DNA of 64,000 nt from Thermomonas haemolytica (GTDB lineage Bacteria; Pseudomonadota; Gammaproteobacteria; Xanthomonadales; Xanthomonadaceae). The stretch is from contig NZ_SMAP01000002.1 of the NCBI RefSeq assembly GCF_004346265.1, positions 248,001 through 312,000 of the forward strand, read 5' to 3'. The position numbers were made by a program, and so were the translations under genes. Shown piece by piece: positions 53,617 to 62,914 of the stretch. The notes under the pieces were generated by a model. That model ran no database searches. It saw only the letters and a program-made list of their open reading frames with translations, and was not told the DNA's origin. Within the stretch, counting starts at the first letter, position 1. Each line of letters starts with the position of its first letter.

Positions 53617-54255
53617 ATGACCGAGCTCCCCTTCAACTGGAAGCAGCCTGCCGGGCGGGCGCTGGAAGCCGCGCTCAACCGCGCGCTGGCGCTGGACCCG
53701 GAGACCCGCGCCACGCTGCCGGCGCTGGATGGCCGGCGCATCGCGCTGCACCTGGCGGCGCCGCCGCTGGCGCTGGAGATCCGGGTGGACGGCGAGGCGC
53801 TGCGGGTGGGGCCGCCGGATGCGGCGCAGGCACCCGACCTCGGCGTGCGCGCCAGCCTCGGCGCGCTGCTGCGCCAGCTGCCGCCGCTGCGCGATACGTC
53901 CGCGCCGCCGGTGGGGCAGCTGCGGATCGAGGGCGATGCCGAATTGGCGCGCCGCCTGCAGAAGCTGGCGCAGCGTTTCGATCCCGACTGGCAGCTGCCG
54001 TTCGTGGCCGTGTTCGGCGAGGTGCTGGGCGTGCAGGTGGCGAAGGCGGTGGCCGTCGCGCTGCGCCAGGCGCAGGGCGCAGGGCGCCATCTCGCGCAGG
54101 CGGCGGCCGAGTACGTCACCGAGGAGAGCCGCGACGTGGTGGCGCGCGCCGAACTGGACGCCTTCCACGACGACGTGGACGCGCTGCGCGATGACGTCGA
54201 GCGGCTGGCGGCGAAGATCGCGCGGTTGCGTCGGCAGCGGGGATTGCCGGCATGA
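53617..54255 (+). CDS. ubiJ: Ubiquinone biosynthesis accessory factor UbiJ
   Basis: A 212-residue SCP2-domain protein that binds ubiquinone intermediates and, with UbiK, organises the Ubi complex in the cytosol. The SCP2 fold covers about residues 15-110 ([33 protein letters not shown]). A helical C terminus with a coiled coil ([17 protein letters not shown]) probably contacts UbiK. It overlaps ubiB by four bases. In E. coli the order is ubiE-ubiJ-ubiB; no ubiE is next to it here. Confidence 0.9.
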   Translation: MTELPFNWKQPAGRALEAALNRALALDPETRATLPALDGRRIALHLAAPPLALEIRVDGEALRVGPPDAAQAPDLGVRASLGALLRQLPPLRDTSAPPVGQLRIEGDAELARRLQKLAQRFDPDWQLPFVAVFGEVLGVQVAKAVAVALRQAQGAGRHLAQAAAEYVTEESRDVVARAELDAFHDDVDALRDDVERLAAKIARLRRQRGLPA

Positions 54256-55904
54256 GGTCGGCGCTGCGGGCCTGGCGGATCGGCCGCGTGCTGTTGCGCT
54301 ACCGGCTGGATGCTCTGCTGGACGGCACCCCGGCCGAGCGCTGGCTGACCCTGATGCGGCCGCTGGTGCCACGCGCCCCGCGCGAGGTGGCCAGCCTGTC
54401 GCGCGGCGCGCGCCTGCGCCTGGCACTGCAGGCGCTGGGGCCGATCTTCGTCAAGTTCGGGCAGATCCTGTCCACCCGCCGCGACCTGGTGCCGCCCGAC
54501 ATCGCCGACGAATTGGCGCTGCTGCAGGACCGGGTGGCGCCGTTCCCGGGCGAGCAGGCGCGCGCGCTGGTGGAGCAGGGGCTGGGGCGCGCGATCGAGG
54601 CCGCCTACGCCAGCTTCGACACCGTGCCGCTGGCCTCGGCCAGCATCGCCCAGGTGCACGCCGCGACCCTGCACGACGGGCGCGAGGTGGTGGTGAAGGT
54701 GCTGCGCCCCGGCATCGATGCCCTGATCGCCTCCGACATCGCCCTGCTCGAGAGCATCGCTGCGATCGTCGAGCGCGCGCATCCGCGCGCCGACAAGATC
54801 CGCCCGCGCGAGGTGGTGGCCGAGATCGAGAACACCCTCGCCGCCGAGCTGGACCTGCAGCGCGAGGCCGGCAACGCCAGCCTGCTGCGCCGCAACTGGG
54901 CCGGCTCGCCCGACCTCTACGTGCCCGAGGTGATCTGGAGCCATACCGCCGAGCGGGTGCTGACGCTGGAGCGCGTGCGCGGCATCCCGTCCGACGACAT
55001 CGCCGCGCTGGATGCCGCCGGGATCGACCGCAAGGCGCTGGCGGCCAAGGGCGTGCGCGTGTTCTACCAGCAGGTGTTCCGCGACAACTTCTTCCACGCC
55101 GATGCCCACGCCGGCAACATCTGGGTGGACCCGGAGCGCAAGGCCGACCCGCGCTTCATCGCGCTGGATTTCGGGATCATGGGCCAGCTCTCGCGCGACG
55201 ACCAGTACTGGCTCGCCGAGAACTTCATGGCGATCTTCAACCGCGACTACCGCCGCATCGCGGAGCTGCACGTGCAGGCCGGGTGGATGCCGGCGCACAT
55301 CCGCCTGGACGAGCTGGAGGCGGCGGCGCGCGCGGTGTGCGAGCCGTACTTCACCCGCCCGCTGAGCGAGATCTCGCTGGCCGAGGTGCTGGTCAAGCTG
55401 TTCCGCACCGCGCAGCGCTACGAGCTGACCTTGCAGCCGCAGCTGATCCTGCTGCAAAAGACGCTGCTGAACATCGAGGGCGTGGGCCGCCAGCTGGACC
55501 CGCAGATCGACATCTGGGCGGTGGCCAGGCCGGTGCTGGAGGACATCCTGGCCGAGCGCTACAGCCCGCGCCGGCTGCTGGGCGAGCTGCGCAAGCAGGT
55601 GCCGGAACTGGTGACCCGCGCGCCGGAGATGCCGCGCCTGCTGCACGCGTGGTTGCAGCAGCAGGTGGAGGGAAGGCACGAGCTGGCGATGCGCTCGGCC
55701 GACGTGCGTGAGATCGCCCAGGTCTTGGTGCAGATGCAGCGCCGGATCGTGGCCTCGGTGCTGGGGGTGGGGCTGCTGATCGCCGCCGCACTCCTGTACG
55801 CGCTGGACGCGGGTGGCCCGCGCCTGCTGGCGCTGCCGGTCTCGGCGTGGATCGCCGGGCTCGGCGGGCTGTGGGCGGTATTCGCGGCCTGGCCGCGGCG
55901 CTGA
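54252..55904 (+). CDS. ubiB: UbiB, ABC1-family kinase-like ubiquinone factor
   Basis: Membrane-bound atypical kinase/ATPase needed for ubiquinone synthesis, 550 residues (546 in E. coli). Visible motifs are the K-x-G-Q motif in [11 protein letters not shown], the Ala-rich loop [12 protein letters not shown], the Lys in VVVKVLRPG, the catalytic [12 protein letters not shown] and the DFG in ALDFGIMG. Two C-terminal membrane segments (about 495-545) anchor it. It is translationally coupled to ubiJ. Confidence 0.95.
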   Translation: MRSALRAWRIGRVLLRYRLDALLDGTPAERWLTLMRPLVPRAPREVASLSRGARLRLALQALGPIFVKFGQILSTRRDLVPPDIADELALLQDRVAPFPGEQARALVEQGLGRAIEAAYASFDTVPLASASIAQVHAATLHDGREVVVKVLRPGIDALIASDIALLESIAAIVERAHPRADKIRPREVVAEIENTLAAELDLQREAGNASLLRRNWAGSPDLYVPEVIWSHTAERVLTLERVRGIPSDDIAALDAAGIDRKALAAKGVRVFYQQVFRDNFFHADAHAGNIWVDPERKADPRFIALDFGIMGQLSRDDQYWLAENFMAIFNRDYRRIAELHVQAGWMPAHIRLDELEAAARAVCEPYFTRPLSEISLAEVLVKLFRTAQRYELTLQPQLILLQKTLLNIEGVGRQLDPQIDIWAVARPVLEDILAERYSPRRLLGELRKQVPELVTRAPEMPRLLHAWLQQQVEGRHELAMRSADVREIAQVLVQMQRRIVASVLGVGLLIAAALLYALDAGGPRLLALPVSAWIAGLGGLWAVFAAWPRR

Positions 55905-55989
55905 CCGCGGCCGTTCCGTTCGCCACTGCAATTGTGTACCAGCGCGGCGGCGGCTAGGGTGCCGCGCAATTTCCGCAGGAGCACCCGCG

Positions 55990-56916
55990 ATGGGCGCAGG
56001 CCATTCCCACGACCACCACGATTCGCACGGCCACAGCCACGTGCCGAGCGAGATCCGCCACGAACGGCCGCTGTGGATCGCGTTCGCGCTGACCCTGCTG
56101 TTCATGCTGGTGGAAGTGGCGGGCGGCCTGTGGAGCAACAGCTTGGCGCTGCTGTCGGATGCGGCGCACATGTTCACCGACGTGATGGCGCTGGGCATCT
56201 CGCTGTTCGCGGTGCGCATGGCGCGACGCCCGGCGGATGCGCGCCGCACCTACGGCTACGCGCGGATGGAGGCGCTGGGCGCGCTGGCCAACAGCGGCCT
56301 GCTGTTCGTGGCCGCCGGCATCATCCTGTGGGAGGCGGTGGGCCGCCTGCGCACGCCGCAGCCGGTGGCGCTGGATGCCATGCTGGGGGTCGCGGTGCTG
56401 GGGCTGGTGGTGAACCTGGTGTCGATGCGGCTGCTGGCGGCGGGCGCCGGCGAGAGCCTGAACGTGCGCGGCGCCTATCTCGAGGTATGGAGCGACATGC
56501 TCGGCTCGCTGGGTGTGATCGCGGGCGCGCTGCTGATCCGCTATACCGGCTGGACCCTGCTGGACCCGATCATCGCGGTGCTGATCGCGCTGTGGGTGCT
56601 GCCGCGCACCTGGGCCTTGCTGCGCGCGGCCGGGCAGGTCTTGATGCAGGGCGTGCCGGCCGGGCTGGACATCGACGCCGTGCGCGATGCCATGCAGGCC
56701 GTGCCCGGCGTGGCCGCGGTGCACGACCTGCACGTGTGGGCGCTGGGCTCGCGCGAGCCGATCCTGACCGCGCACGTGCTGCTGGCGGAGGCCGCTGCCG
56801 ATGCCGACGGCGTGCGCGTGCAGGTCGCGGCGATGCTGCAGGCGCGCTTCGATATCGACCACGCCACCCTGCAGGTGGAGGCGCGGCATTGCGGGGCCGA
56901 GGGCCTGCATGACTGA
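55990..56916 (+). CDS. Cation diffusion facilitator metal exporter (CzcD/ZitB-like)
   Basis: A 308-residue inner-membrane exporter of Zn, Cd or Co. A His-rich N terminus (HSHDHHDSHGHSH) precedes six membrane segments and a cytosolic ferredoxin-like domain (from about 210). The metal site in segment 2 is H-x-x-x-D (SDAAHMFTD). In segment 5 the usual His is replaced by Glu (LEVWSDMLGS), giving E-x-x-x-D, which may shift metal preference. The stop overlaps the next gene. CGCAGGAG stands before the ATG. Confidence 0.9.
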   Translation: MGAGHSHDHHDSHGHSHVPSEIRHERPLWIAFALTLLFMLVEVAGGLWSNSLALLSDAAHMFTDVMALGISLFAVRMARRPADARRTYGYARMEALGALANSGLLFVAAGIILWEAVGRLRTPQPVALDAMLGVAVLGLVVNLVSMRLLAAGAGESLNVRGAYLEVWSDMLGSLGVIAGALLIRYTGWTLLDPIIAVLIALWVLPRTWALLRAAGQVLMQGVPAGLDIDAVRDAMQAVPGVAAVHDLHVWALGSREPILTAHVLLAEAAADADGVRVQVAAMLQARFDIDHATLQVEARHCGAEGLHD

Positions 56917-57628
56917 GCCGGCACCGCTGCCAGTGCTGTATCAGGATGTGGCGCTGGCGGTGGTGGGCAAGCCGGCCGGGCTGATGGTGCACGACAGCGC
57001 GCTGGCGCGCGGCGTCACCGAATTCGCCGCCGACCACCTGCGCGCGCAGTTCGGGCGGTCGATCCACCTGGTCCACCGCCTCGATCGCGCCACCAGCGGC
57101 TGCCTGCTGCTGGCGTTCGACCGTGACACCGCCTCCGCGCTCGGCAAGATGCTGATGTCGCGCGAGGTCGAGAAGGACTACTGGGCGATCTGCCGCGGCT
57201 GGCCGGCGGAGCGCGAATTCGTGGTTGACCACCCGCTGGACGGCGGCCCCGGCAAGCCGCAGAAGAAGGAGGCGCGCACCGCGTTCGAGGTGCTGGCCAC
57301 CTGCGAGCTGCCGCTGCCGTCCGCGGGCTTTCCGACCTCGCGCTATGCCTGGCTGCGCGCCAGCCCGCACACCGGCCGCTTCCGCCAGATCCGCCGCCAC
57401 CTCAAGCATGTCTCGCACCACCTGATCGGCGACTCCAGCCACGGCGATGGCCGCCACAATCGCCATTTCCGCATGCTCGGCATCCACCGCATGCTGCTGC
57501 ACGCGCGCCGGCTGGCGTTCGCACATCCGCAGACCGGCCAGCGCATCGAGGTGCTGGCGCCGGTGGACGCGGAGTTCGCCAGGGCGCTGGCCCTGTTCGG
57601 CCCGCAGCCGGCCGTAGGCCTCGTTTAA
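56909..57628 (+). CDS. truC: RluA-family pseudouridine synthase (TruC-like)
   Basis: A 239-residue RNA-modifying enzyme that converts uridine to pseudouridine. The catalytic Asp is in VHRLDRATSGCLLLAF. The protein lacks an S4 domain and has the short form and the HTGRFRQIRRHLKHVSHHLIGD block typical of TruC, which modifies U65 of tRNAs. It starts 8 bases inside the metal exporter gene, so both are co-translated. Confidence 0.85.
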   Translation: MTEPAPLPVLYQDVALAVVGKPAGLMVHDSALARGVTEFAADHLRAQFGRSIHLVHRLDRATSGCLLLAFDRDTASALGKMLMSREVEKDYWAICRGWPAEREFVVDHPLDGGPGKPQKKEARTAFEVLATCELPLPSAGFPTSRYAWLRASPHTGRFRQIRRHLKHVSHHLIGDSSHGDGRHNRHFRMLGIHRMLLHARRLAFAHPQTGQRIEVLAPVDAEFARALALFGPQPAVGLV

Positions 57629-57631
57629 GAT
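57626..57631 (+). promoter_or_regulatory. -10 box of arfB, leaderless layout
   Basis: TAAGAT, overlapping the stop region of the previous gene, ends exactly 6 bases before the arfB ATG. Confidence 0.45.
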
Positions 57632-57637
57632 CGACGG

Positions 57638-58051
57638 ATGCAGGTCGGCCCGCTTTCCATTCCCGAACACGAACTGGTGGAGCGCTTCGTGCGCGCCTCC
57701 GGGCCGGGCGGGCAGAACGTCAACAAGGTCGCCACCGCGGTCGAGCTGCGCTTCGACGTGGCCGCTTCGCCCGCGCTGCCGGAGATGGTGCGCGCGCGCC
57801 TGCTGGCCCGGCGCGACCGGCGTATGACCACGGACGGGGTGCTGGTGCTGTCGGCGCAGCGCTTCCGCACCCAGGAACGCAACCGCGAGGACGCGCGCGC
57901 GCGGCTGGCCGCCTTCATCGAAAGCGGGCTACGCGCGCCGACGCCGCGCATCGCCACCCGGCCCACCCGCGCCGCGAAGGAGCGCCGCCTCGGCGAGAAG
58001 CGCGTGCGCGCCGCGCGCAAGCAGGGCCGCAGTGGGCGGGGCTGGGAATGA
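57638..58051 (+). CDS. arfB: Alternative ribosome-rescue factor ArfB (YaeJ)
   Basis: A 137-residue peptidyl-tRNA hydrolase that frees stalled ribosomes on broken mRNAs. The release-factor GGQ motif appears in RASGPGGQNVNK. The basic C-terminal tail (KERRLGEKRVRAARKQGRSG) fits into the empty mRNA channel as in E. coli YaeJ (140 residues). It starts 10 bases after truC and its stop overlaps the acyltransferase start. Confidence 0.93.
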   Translation: MQVGPLSIPEHELVERFVRASGPGGQNVNKVATAVELRFDVAASPALPEMVRARLLARRDRRMTTDGVLVLSAQRFRTQERNREDARARLAAFIESGLRAPTPRIATRPTRAAKERRLGEKRVRAARKQGRSGRGWE

Positions 58052-58668
58052 ACGGCGACGCGCACAACGGGGTGGTACCGGCGCTGCCGCCGCGGGTGCC
58101 GCGGATGCCGCACGGGCGGTTCGCGCCCTGGTTGGGGCGGACGGTGCTGCGGCTGGGCGGCTGGCGGGTGGAGGGCGAACTGCCAGACATTCCCAAGGCC
58201 GTGGTGATCGCCGCGCCGCATTCGTCCAACTGGGACGGCTTCTGGGGCATCGCGGCCAAGCTGGCGCTGGGGATCCGGCTGTCGATCCTGGGCAAGCACA
58301 CCCTGTTCCGCATCCCGCTGCTGGCCCCCTTGCTGCGCTGGCAGGGGGTGATTCCGGTCAACCGCGCCGCCCCGCAGGGGGTGGTGGAGCAGGCGGTGGC
58401 GGCCATGCGTGCGCGCGAGGTGATCTGGTATGCGATGGCGCCGGAAGGCACCCGCCGCCAGGTGGCGCAGTGGAAGCCGGGGTTCTGGCGGATCGCGCAT
58501 GCGGCGCAGGTGCCGGTGGTGGTGGCCGCGTTCGACTACCCGCGGCGCCGGATCGTGCTCGGCCCGGCGTTTGCCACCAGCGGCGACATGGCGGCGGACA
58601 TCGCGGGCATCCAGCGCTGGTACGCGCCGTTCCGGGGCCGCCACCACGACGTGGTGCAGCCCGGCTGA
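58048..58668 (+). CDS. PlsC-type lysophospholipid acyltransferase family protein
   Basis: A 206-residue acyltransferase with the catalytic H-x4-D motif (APHSSNWDGFWG), the second block VIPVNR and the third APEGTRR, where the usual F-P-E-G-T is A-P-E-G-T. It resembles the short 1-acylglycerol-3-phosphate acyltransferase-like proteins; the true acceptor is unknown. It overlaps arfB by four bases. Attachment to the inner membrane is expected through a hydrophobic patch rather than a clear span. Confidence 0.87.
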   Translation: MNGDAHNGVVPALPPRVPRMPHGRFAPWLGRTVLRLGGWRVEGELPDIPKAVVIAAPHSSNWDGFWGIAAKLALGIRLSILGKHTLFRIPLLAPLLRWQGVIPVNRAAPQGVVEQAVAAMRAREVIWYAMAPEGTRRQVAQWKPGFWRIAHAAQVPVVVAAFDYPRRRIVLGPAFATSGDMAADIAGIQRWYAPFRGRHHDVVQPG

Positions 58669-58687
58669 ATGCGGTCGCCCCGCGGCC

Positions 58688-58712
58688 GGAACTGACGCAG
58701 TGCGTCAGTTCC
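58688..58712. promoter_or_regulatory. Perfect 25-base palindrome, candidate activator site
   Basis: Arms GGAACTGACGCA and TGCGTCAGTTCC flank a single central G at 58700. It has no T-run and lies about 50 bases upstream of the sigma-54 -24 element, the kind of place where an enhancer-binding protein would sit. As RNA it could also fold into a stem at the end of the acyltransferase message. Confidence 0.6.
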
Positions 58713-58761
58713 ACTTCCAGAATTTCATGAATTTCCCGTGGCAAACCCGCGACTCCGGGTT

Positions 58762-58777
58762 TGGCATGGGAATTGCG
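58762..58777 (+). promoter_or_regulatory. Sigma-54 (RpoN) promoter
   Basis: TGGCATGGGAATTGCG matches the consensus TGGCAC-N5-TTGC except C to T in the first block. GG (58763-58764) and GC (58775-58776) are separated by exactly 10 bases as required. Transcription would start near 58788, reading into the HEAT-repeat gene. Confidence 0.7.
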
Positions 58778-59031
58778 TCGCAGTTTTCGCGTGCGCCGTG
58801 TGCGCGCGCCGGGATACCGCCCCGCAAGGCCCTTCCGGGCGGCGCGCGCTGCGTGCGGCCGGGAGTAGTGCGGCTGGCGGGAAATGAGGGCAGTGCGGCG
58901 GCATCAGGTGCGTCGATGGGTACGGAAAGTTAAGGGAGCAGCAGCGGTTTGAATCGGTCATGGCCAGCGATGGAAGGTGTCGGGCGGCGCGCATGCGCGC
59001 GGCTGGCATTGGCGCGCGCGGAGGCCGGCCG

Positions 59032-60105
59032 ATGAACGTCTTCGACCTGCTCTACAGCAGCGACCCGCGGGTGGTGTTCGCGTTCTGGGTGGGCCTGAGC
59101 ATGACCGTGGCCTCGCTGGTTCTGTTCGTGGCGGTGCTGGTGCTGCGCCGGCTGGCGCAGCGGCGCGAGCGCCAGCACCAGCAGGCCGTCGCGCGCTGGC
59201 GGGCACTGCTGGAGGACGCGATGCGCGACGGCCTGCCCGCGCGGCTGCCGCTGCTGCTCGAGTACGAGATGACCGGTTTCATGGAGGCTTGGAACGCGCT
59301 GCACGAGCTGCCGCAGGGCGTGGACAACCTGGGCATGCACCAGCTGGCGTGGGAAGTCGGGCTGGCGCCGAAGCTGGAAAAGATCGCCAGCAGCGGCCGC
59401 TTCCATGACCGGGTGATGGCGATCATCGCGCTCGGCCACCTGCGCAGCGTGTCCAGCTTCAGCCGGATCGAGCCGCTGCTGGACGACCCCAGCCCGATCG
59501 TCTCGATCAGCGCCGCGCGCGCCTTGATGCGGATCGATGCCGCACGCGCGGTGGAACGGGTGGTGCCGCAGATCGAGGCGCGCCAGGACTGGGTGGACGG
59601 CGGCGTGGCGCAGATCCTGTCGGAAACCGATGCCGAGGTGGTGCAGGGCCCGCTGAGCGGCGCCGCGCTGCGCGCCAACGACGAGGTGGCGCCGCGCATG
59701 GTGCGTTTCCTGGCCGGGGTCAGCCCGCAGGCGGCGGCCCCGGTGATCCGCCGCATCCTGTCCGAGCCGCACGACGAGCACCTGGTCTCGACCTGCCTGC
59801 AGGTGATGACCGAGGCCGCCGACCTCGACAAGGTGCGGCCACTGCTGGCGCATCCGCGCTGGCACGTGCGCATGCACGCGGCGGCGGCGCTGGGCCGGCT
59901 GGGCAATGCGCGCGATGCCGAGGCGCTGCTGCCGCTGCTGGGCGACACCCAGTGGTGGGTGCGCTACCGCAGCGCGCAGGCGCTGCAGCACCTGCTGGGC
60001 GACGACGAGGCGCTGGCGCGCATCCGCGAACGCCAGCAGGACCGCTACGCGCGCGACATCCTCACCCAGGTGCTGGCCGAGCAACACCTGCAGGTGGCGG
60101 CATGA
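59032..60105 (+). CDS. Membrane-anchored HEAT-repeat protein
   Basis: A 357-residue protein with one N-terminal membrane span (about 12-36) and a charged linker. An array of helical repeats of HEAT type then runs to the end (for example DRVMAIIALGHLRSV, VSISAARALMRIDA, WHVRMHAAAALGRLGNA, WVRYRSAQALQHLLG). Such solenoids bind other proteins. GGAGG at 59020-59024 sets the start. Its stop overlaps the glycosyltransferase start, so it is likely a partner or regulator of that enzyme. It is the first gene behind the sigma-54 promoter. Confidence 0.83.
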   Translation: MNVFDLLYSSDPRVVFAFWVGLSMTVASLVLFVAVLVLRRLAQRRERQHQQAVARWRALLEDAMRDGLPARLPLLLEYEMTGFMEAWNALHELPQGVDNLGMHQLAWEVGLAPKLEKIASSGRFHDRVMAIIALGHLRSVSSFSRIEPLLDDPSPIVSISAARALMRIDAARAVERVVPQIEARQDWVDGGVAQILSETDAEVVQGPLSGAALRANDEVAPRMVRFLAGVSPQAAAPVIRRILSEPHDEHLVSTCLQVMTEAADLDKVRPLLAHPRWHVRMHAAAALGRLGNARDAEALLPLLGDTQWWVRYRSAQALQHLLGDDEALARIRERQQDRYARDILTQVLAEQHLQVAA

Positions 60106-61634
60106 GCCTCGCCGCCCAGGCCCTGGCCATGCCCGCCATCCCGGCCGCGCTGGCGACCACCCTGGAGGCCCTGCAGTGGGCCTTCCTGCTGTATTTCGTC
60201 AGCATCAACGCGGTGTACCTGGGGCTGAACTTCATCGCGATGTTCGCGATCCTGCGCTACACCCGCGAGCACGGCGCCAGCTTCCGCCTGCGCAATTTCG
60301 CCGAGTACCAGCCGCCGGTCAGCATCCTGGTGCCGGCCTGCAACGAGGAAAAGACCATCGTCGCCACCGTGCGCTCGCTGCTGCGGCTGGGCTATCCCAA
60401 CTTCGAGGTGGTGGTCGTCAACGACGGCTCGCGCGATGGCACCCTGCGCGCGGTGGTGGAGGAGTTCGGGCTGGTGGAGTTCCCGGAGGCGTACCGCGCG
60501 CGCCTGAAGACCGCGCCGGTCAAGCGCATCTTCGTCTCCCCCGGCAACGGCCGGGTGCGCCTGGTGGACAAGGAGAACGGCGGCAAGGCGGACGCGCTGA
60601 ACGCCGGCATCAACACCGCCCGCTACCCGCTGTTCTGCGTGGTCGATGCCGACTGCATCCTGCAGGAGGACAGCCTGGCGCGGGTGGTGCAGCCGTTCCT
60701 GGAGGACTCGCGGATGATCGCCGCCGGCGGCGTGATCCGCATCGTCAACGGCTGCAAGGTCAAGGACGGGCTGCTGTCGGAGATCGACCTGCCGGACCGG
60801 CTGCTGCCGCTGACGCAGACCCTGGAATACCTGCGCGCGTTCCTGTTCGGGCGCCTGGGCTGGTCGCCGCTGAACGCGCTGCTGATCATCTCCGGCGCGT
60901 TCGGCGTGTTCTACAAGGAGCGCGTGATCGCCGCCGGCGGCTACAAGAGCGACCTGGTCGGCGAGGACATGGAAATGGTGGTGCGCCTGCACAACCAGAT
61001 GCGCGAGGAGAAACGGCCCTACCGGATCGCGTTCGTGCCCGACCCGATCTGCTGGACCGAGGTGCCGTCCGACCTGCGCTCGCTGTACAACCAGCGCGTG
61101 CGCTGGCAGCAGGGCCTGGCCGAGAGCCTGTTCGGGAACTGGCGGCTGATGGCCCGGCGCAACGGCGGCATGGTCGGCTGGGTGGCGTACCCGTTCATGC
61201 TGCTGTTCGAATGCCTGGGGCCGCTGATCGAAGTGTTCGGGTATTTCTCGGTGATCGTGCTTGGGCTGGCCGGCATGCTGTCGCCGCAGGCGTTTTTCGT
61301 GTTCCTGTTCGCCTCGGTCGGGCTGGGGATCCTGCTGTCGGTGAATGCGATGATGCTAGAAGAAATCTCGTTCCACCTCTACCCGCGCCCTGGCCAGCAG
61401 CTGAAGCTGTTCCTGGTGGCGGTGCTGGAGAACTTCGGCTACCGCCAGATGATGTCGCTGTTCCGGGTGGTCGGGCTGCTGCGCTGGCTGGTGCGCATGC
61501 TCCGGCTGCGGCGGCGCTCGCACTGGGGCCACATGCGCCGCAACGGCGACTGGCACGAGGACGACCCCGGGGAGGCAGGCGCCGGCGCCGCCGCTTCCCG
61601 TCCCCTGCAATCCGCGCCGGGAGCGACCCGATGA
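60102..61634 (+). CDS. Processive family-2 glycosyltransferase
   Basis: A 510-residue inner-membrane enzyme of the cellulose/PNAG/hyaluronan synthase type. One N-terminal hydrophobic region (about 22-52) precedes the GT-A domain, which has VNDGS (D108), D-A-D (182-184), G-E-D (287-289) and the processive motif Q331-x-x-R334-W335. Several C-terminal membrane segments (about 358-415 and a re-entrant stretch to 465) follow. The polymer is unknown. No PilZ domain is visible, so direct c-di-GMP binding is unlikely. It is coupled by overlaps to both neighbours. Confidence 0.9.
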   Translation: MSLAAQALAMPAIPAALATTLEALQWAFLLYFVSINAVYLGLNFIAMFAILRYTREHGASFRLRNFAEYQPPVSILVPACNEEKTIVATVRSLLRLGYPNFEVVVVNDGSRDGTLRAVVEEFGLVEFPEAYRARLKTAPVKRIFVSPGNGRVRLVDKENGGKADALNAGINTARYPLFCVVDADCILQEDSLARVVQPFLEDSRMIAAGGVIRIVNGCKVKDGLLSEIDLPDRLLPLTQTLEYLRAFLFGRLGWSPLNALLIISGAFGVFYKERVIAAGGYKSDLVGEDMEMVVRLHNQMREEKRPYRIAFVPDPICWTEVPSDLRSLYNQRVRWQQGLAESLFGNWRLMARRNGGMVGWVAYPFMLLFECLGPLIEVFGYFSVIVLGLAGMLSPQAFFVFLFASVGLGILLSVNAMMLEEISFHLYPRPGQQLKLFLVAVLENFGYRQMMSLFRVVGLLRWLVRMLRLRRRSHWGHMRRNGDWHEDDPGEAGAGAAASRPLQSAPGATR

Positions 61635-62914
61635 TCCTGCTGTCCCCGGCCGTGCTGCAGGCGGCCGCCCTCCTCGCGGGCAGTCCCGCTGCGACCGCGC
61701 CGTTGCAGGTCGCGCCGCCCGTGGCCACCGCGCAGGAAGATGCCGAGACCTTGCGTCTGCGCCAGGCGCGCGAACTGGCCACGTCCGGCGACCCGGGCAA
61801 GCGCGCGCAGGCGCTGGCCCTGTACGCGGCGATGCTGCAGGACTCGTCCGGCAACAGCGACGTGCTGCTGGCGCGCGGCCGCACCTATGCCTGGGACGGG
61901 CGCTATGCCGAGGCCGAGGTCGACCTGCGCGCGGTGACCGCGGCCAAGCCCGGCTATGCCGATGCCTGGTCGGCGCTGGGCGATTTGTACCTGTGGAGCG
62001 ACCGTCCGCGCGAAGCGGCGGCGGCGTATGCGCGCTGGGTCGCGCTGGCGCCGACGGACGCCGCTGCGTATCTGGCCCGTGGGCGCGCCTGGCGCGCCGC
62101 CGGCGAGCGCGATGCCGCGCGTGCGGATTTCGATGCAGCCGCGGCGCACGGCGCCGATCCGGCGCAGGTGGCCGCGCTGCTTGCCAGCCTGCGTCCGGCC
62201 GCCGCGCCCGAGGCGCTGCGCAGCGACGGCTACCGCTGGCAGCTACGGGCCGGGCTCGACCGCACCGCCTTCAGCGGCGGCCGCGATGCCTGGACCGATG
62301 CCGGCGTTTCGCTGCGGCGCTATTTCCCGCGCGGCTCGCTGGCGCTGGAATGGCTGAGCGCCGACCACTTCCGCCAGCGCGACGATGCCTGGGCGCTGGA
62401 TGGCTACGCCAGCCTGTGGGCACGCGCCTACGCCAACCTGCGCTACCAGCAGGGCCCGGCGTCCGGGGTGCTGCCGCGCACGGCGTGGCGGGCGGAGCTG
62501 TTCCAGGGCGTGGGCAGCGGCTGGGAGCTGTCGGCCAGCGTGGACCACCTGCGCTTTTCCACCACCACCGCGTTCTACGGGGTGGGGGTGGGCCGCTACT
62601 GGGGCGACTGGTACGCCCGCTACAAGCTGCAGCACGTGCCCGGCGTGGGCTCCGGCAGCTGGAGCCAGCGCGTGCAGCTGCGCAACTACTACCACGGCAA
62701 TGCCGACGACTACTGGGAAGTCAGCGCCGGCCACGGCCGCAGCGTGGACCTCGACCGCGGTGGCGCGCTGGTGCGCAACAGCAATGCCGTGCTGGGGGTG
62801 TCGTGGGTGCGCTATTTCGGCAGCTGGGGCCTCAAGCTCGGCGCCGGCTATGCCGACGATGCCGACGGGTTCAACGAGCGCCAGCTCTCCTTCGCGCTGT
62901 ACCGACGCTGGTGA
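61631..62914 (+). CDS. TPR plus YaiO-type outer-membrane beta-barrel protein
   Basis: A 427-residue protein. A weak signal-like start is followed by TPR-like helices (about 45-190, with LARGRTYAWDGRYAEAEVDL and ALGDLYLWSDRPREAAAAYA). A C-terminal YaiO-type barrel of alternating aromatic strands ends in W (NERQLSFALYRRW). TPR plus a barrel is the plan of polysaccharide export proteins such as PgaA and BcsC. It probably carries the product of the adjacent synthase across the outer membrane. It overlaps the synthase gene and the next gene. Confidence 0.85.
   Translation: MILLSPAVLQAAALLAGSPAATAPLQVAPPVATAQEDAETLRLRQARELATSGDPGKRAQALALYAAMLQDSSGNSDVLLARGRTYAWDGRYAEAEVDLRAVTAAKPGYADAWSALGDLYLWSDRPREAAAAYARWVALAPTDAAAYLARGRAWRAAGERDAARADFDAAAAHGADPAQVAALLASLRPAAAPEALRSDGYRWQLRAGLDRTAFSGGRDAWTDAGVSLRRYFPRGSLALEWLSADHFRQRDDAWALDGYASLWARAYANLRYQQGPASGVLPRTAWRAELFQGVGSGWELSASVDHLRFSTTTAFYGVGVGRYWGDWYARYKLQHVPGVGSGSWSQRVQLRNYYHGNADDYWEVSAGHGRSVDLDRGGALVRNSNAVLGVSWVRYFGSWGLKLGAGYADDADGFNERQLSFALYRRW

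Larger units (their letters stand above)
58669..59031. other. Regulatory intergenic region before the HEAT/glycosyltransferase operon
   Basis: 363 bases without a gene. It contains a 25-base palindrome (58688-58712), an AT-rich patch with the direct repeat GAATTTC-AT-GAATTTC (58720-58735), and a sigma-54-type promoter (58762-58777). A leader of about 240 bases ends with GGAGG (59020-59024). Nothing else was recognised in 58800-59015. Confidence 0.6.
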
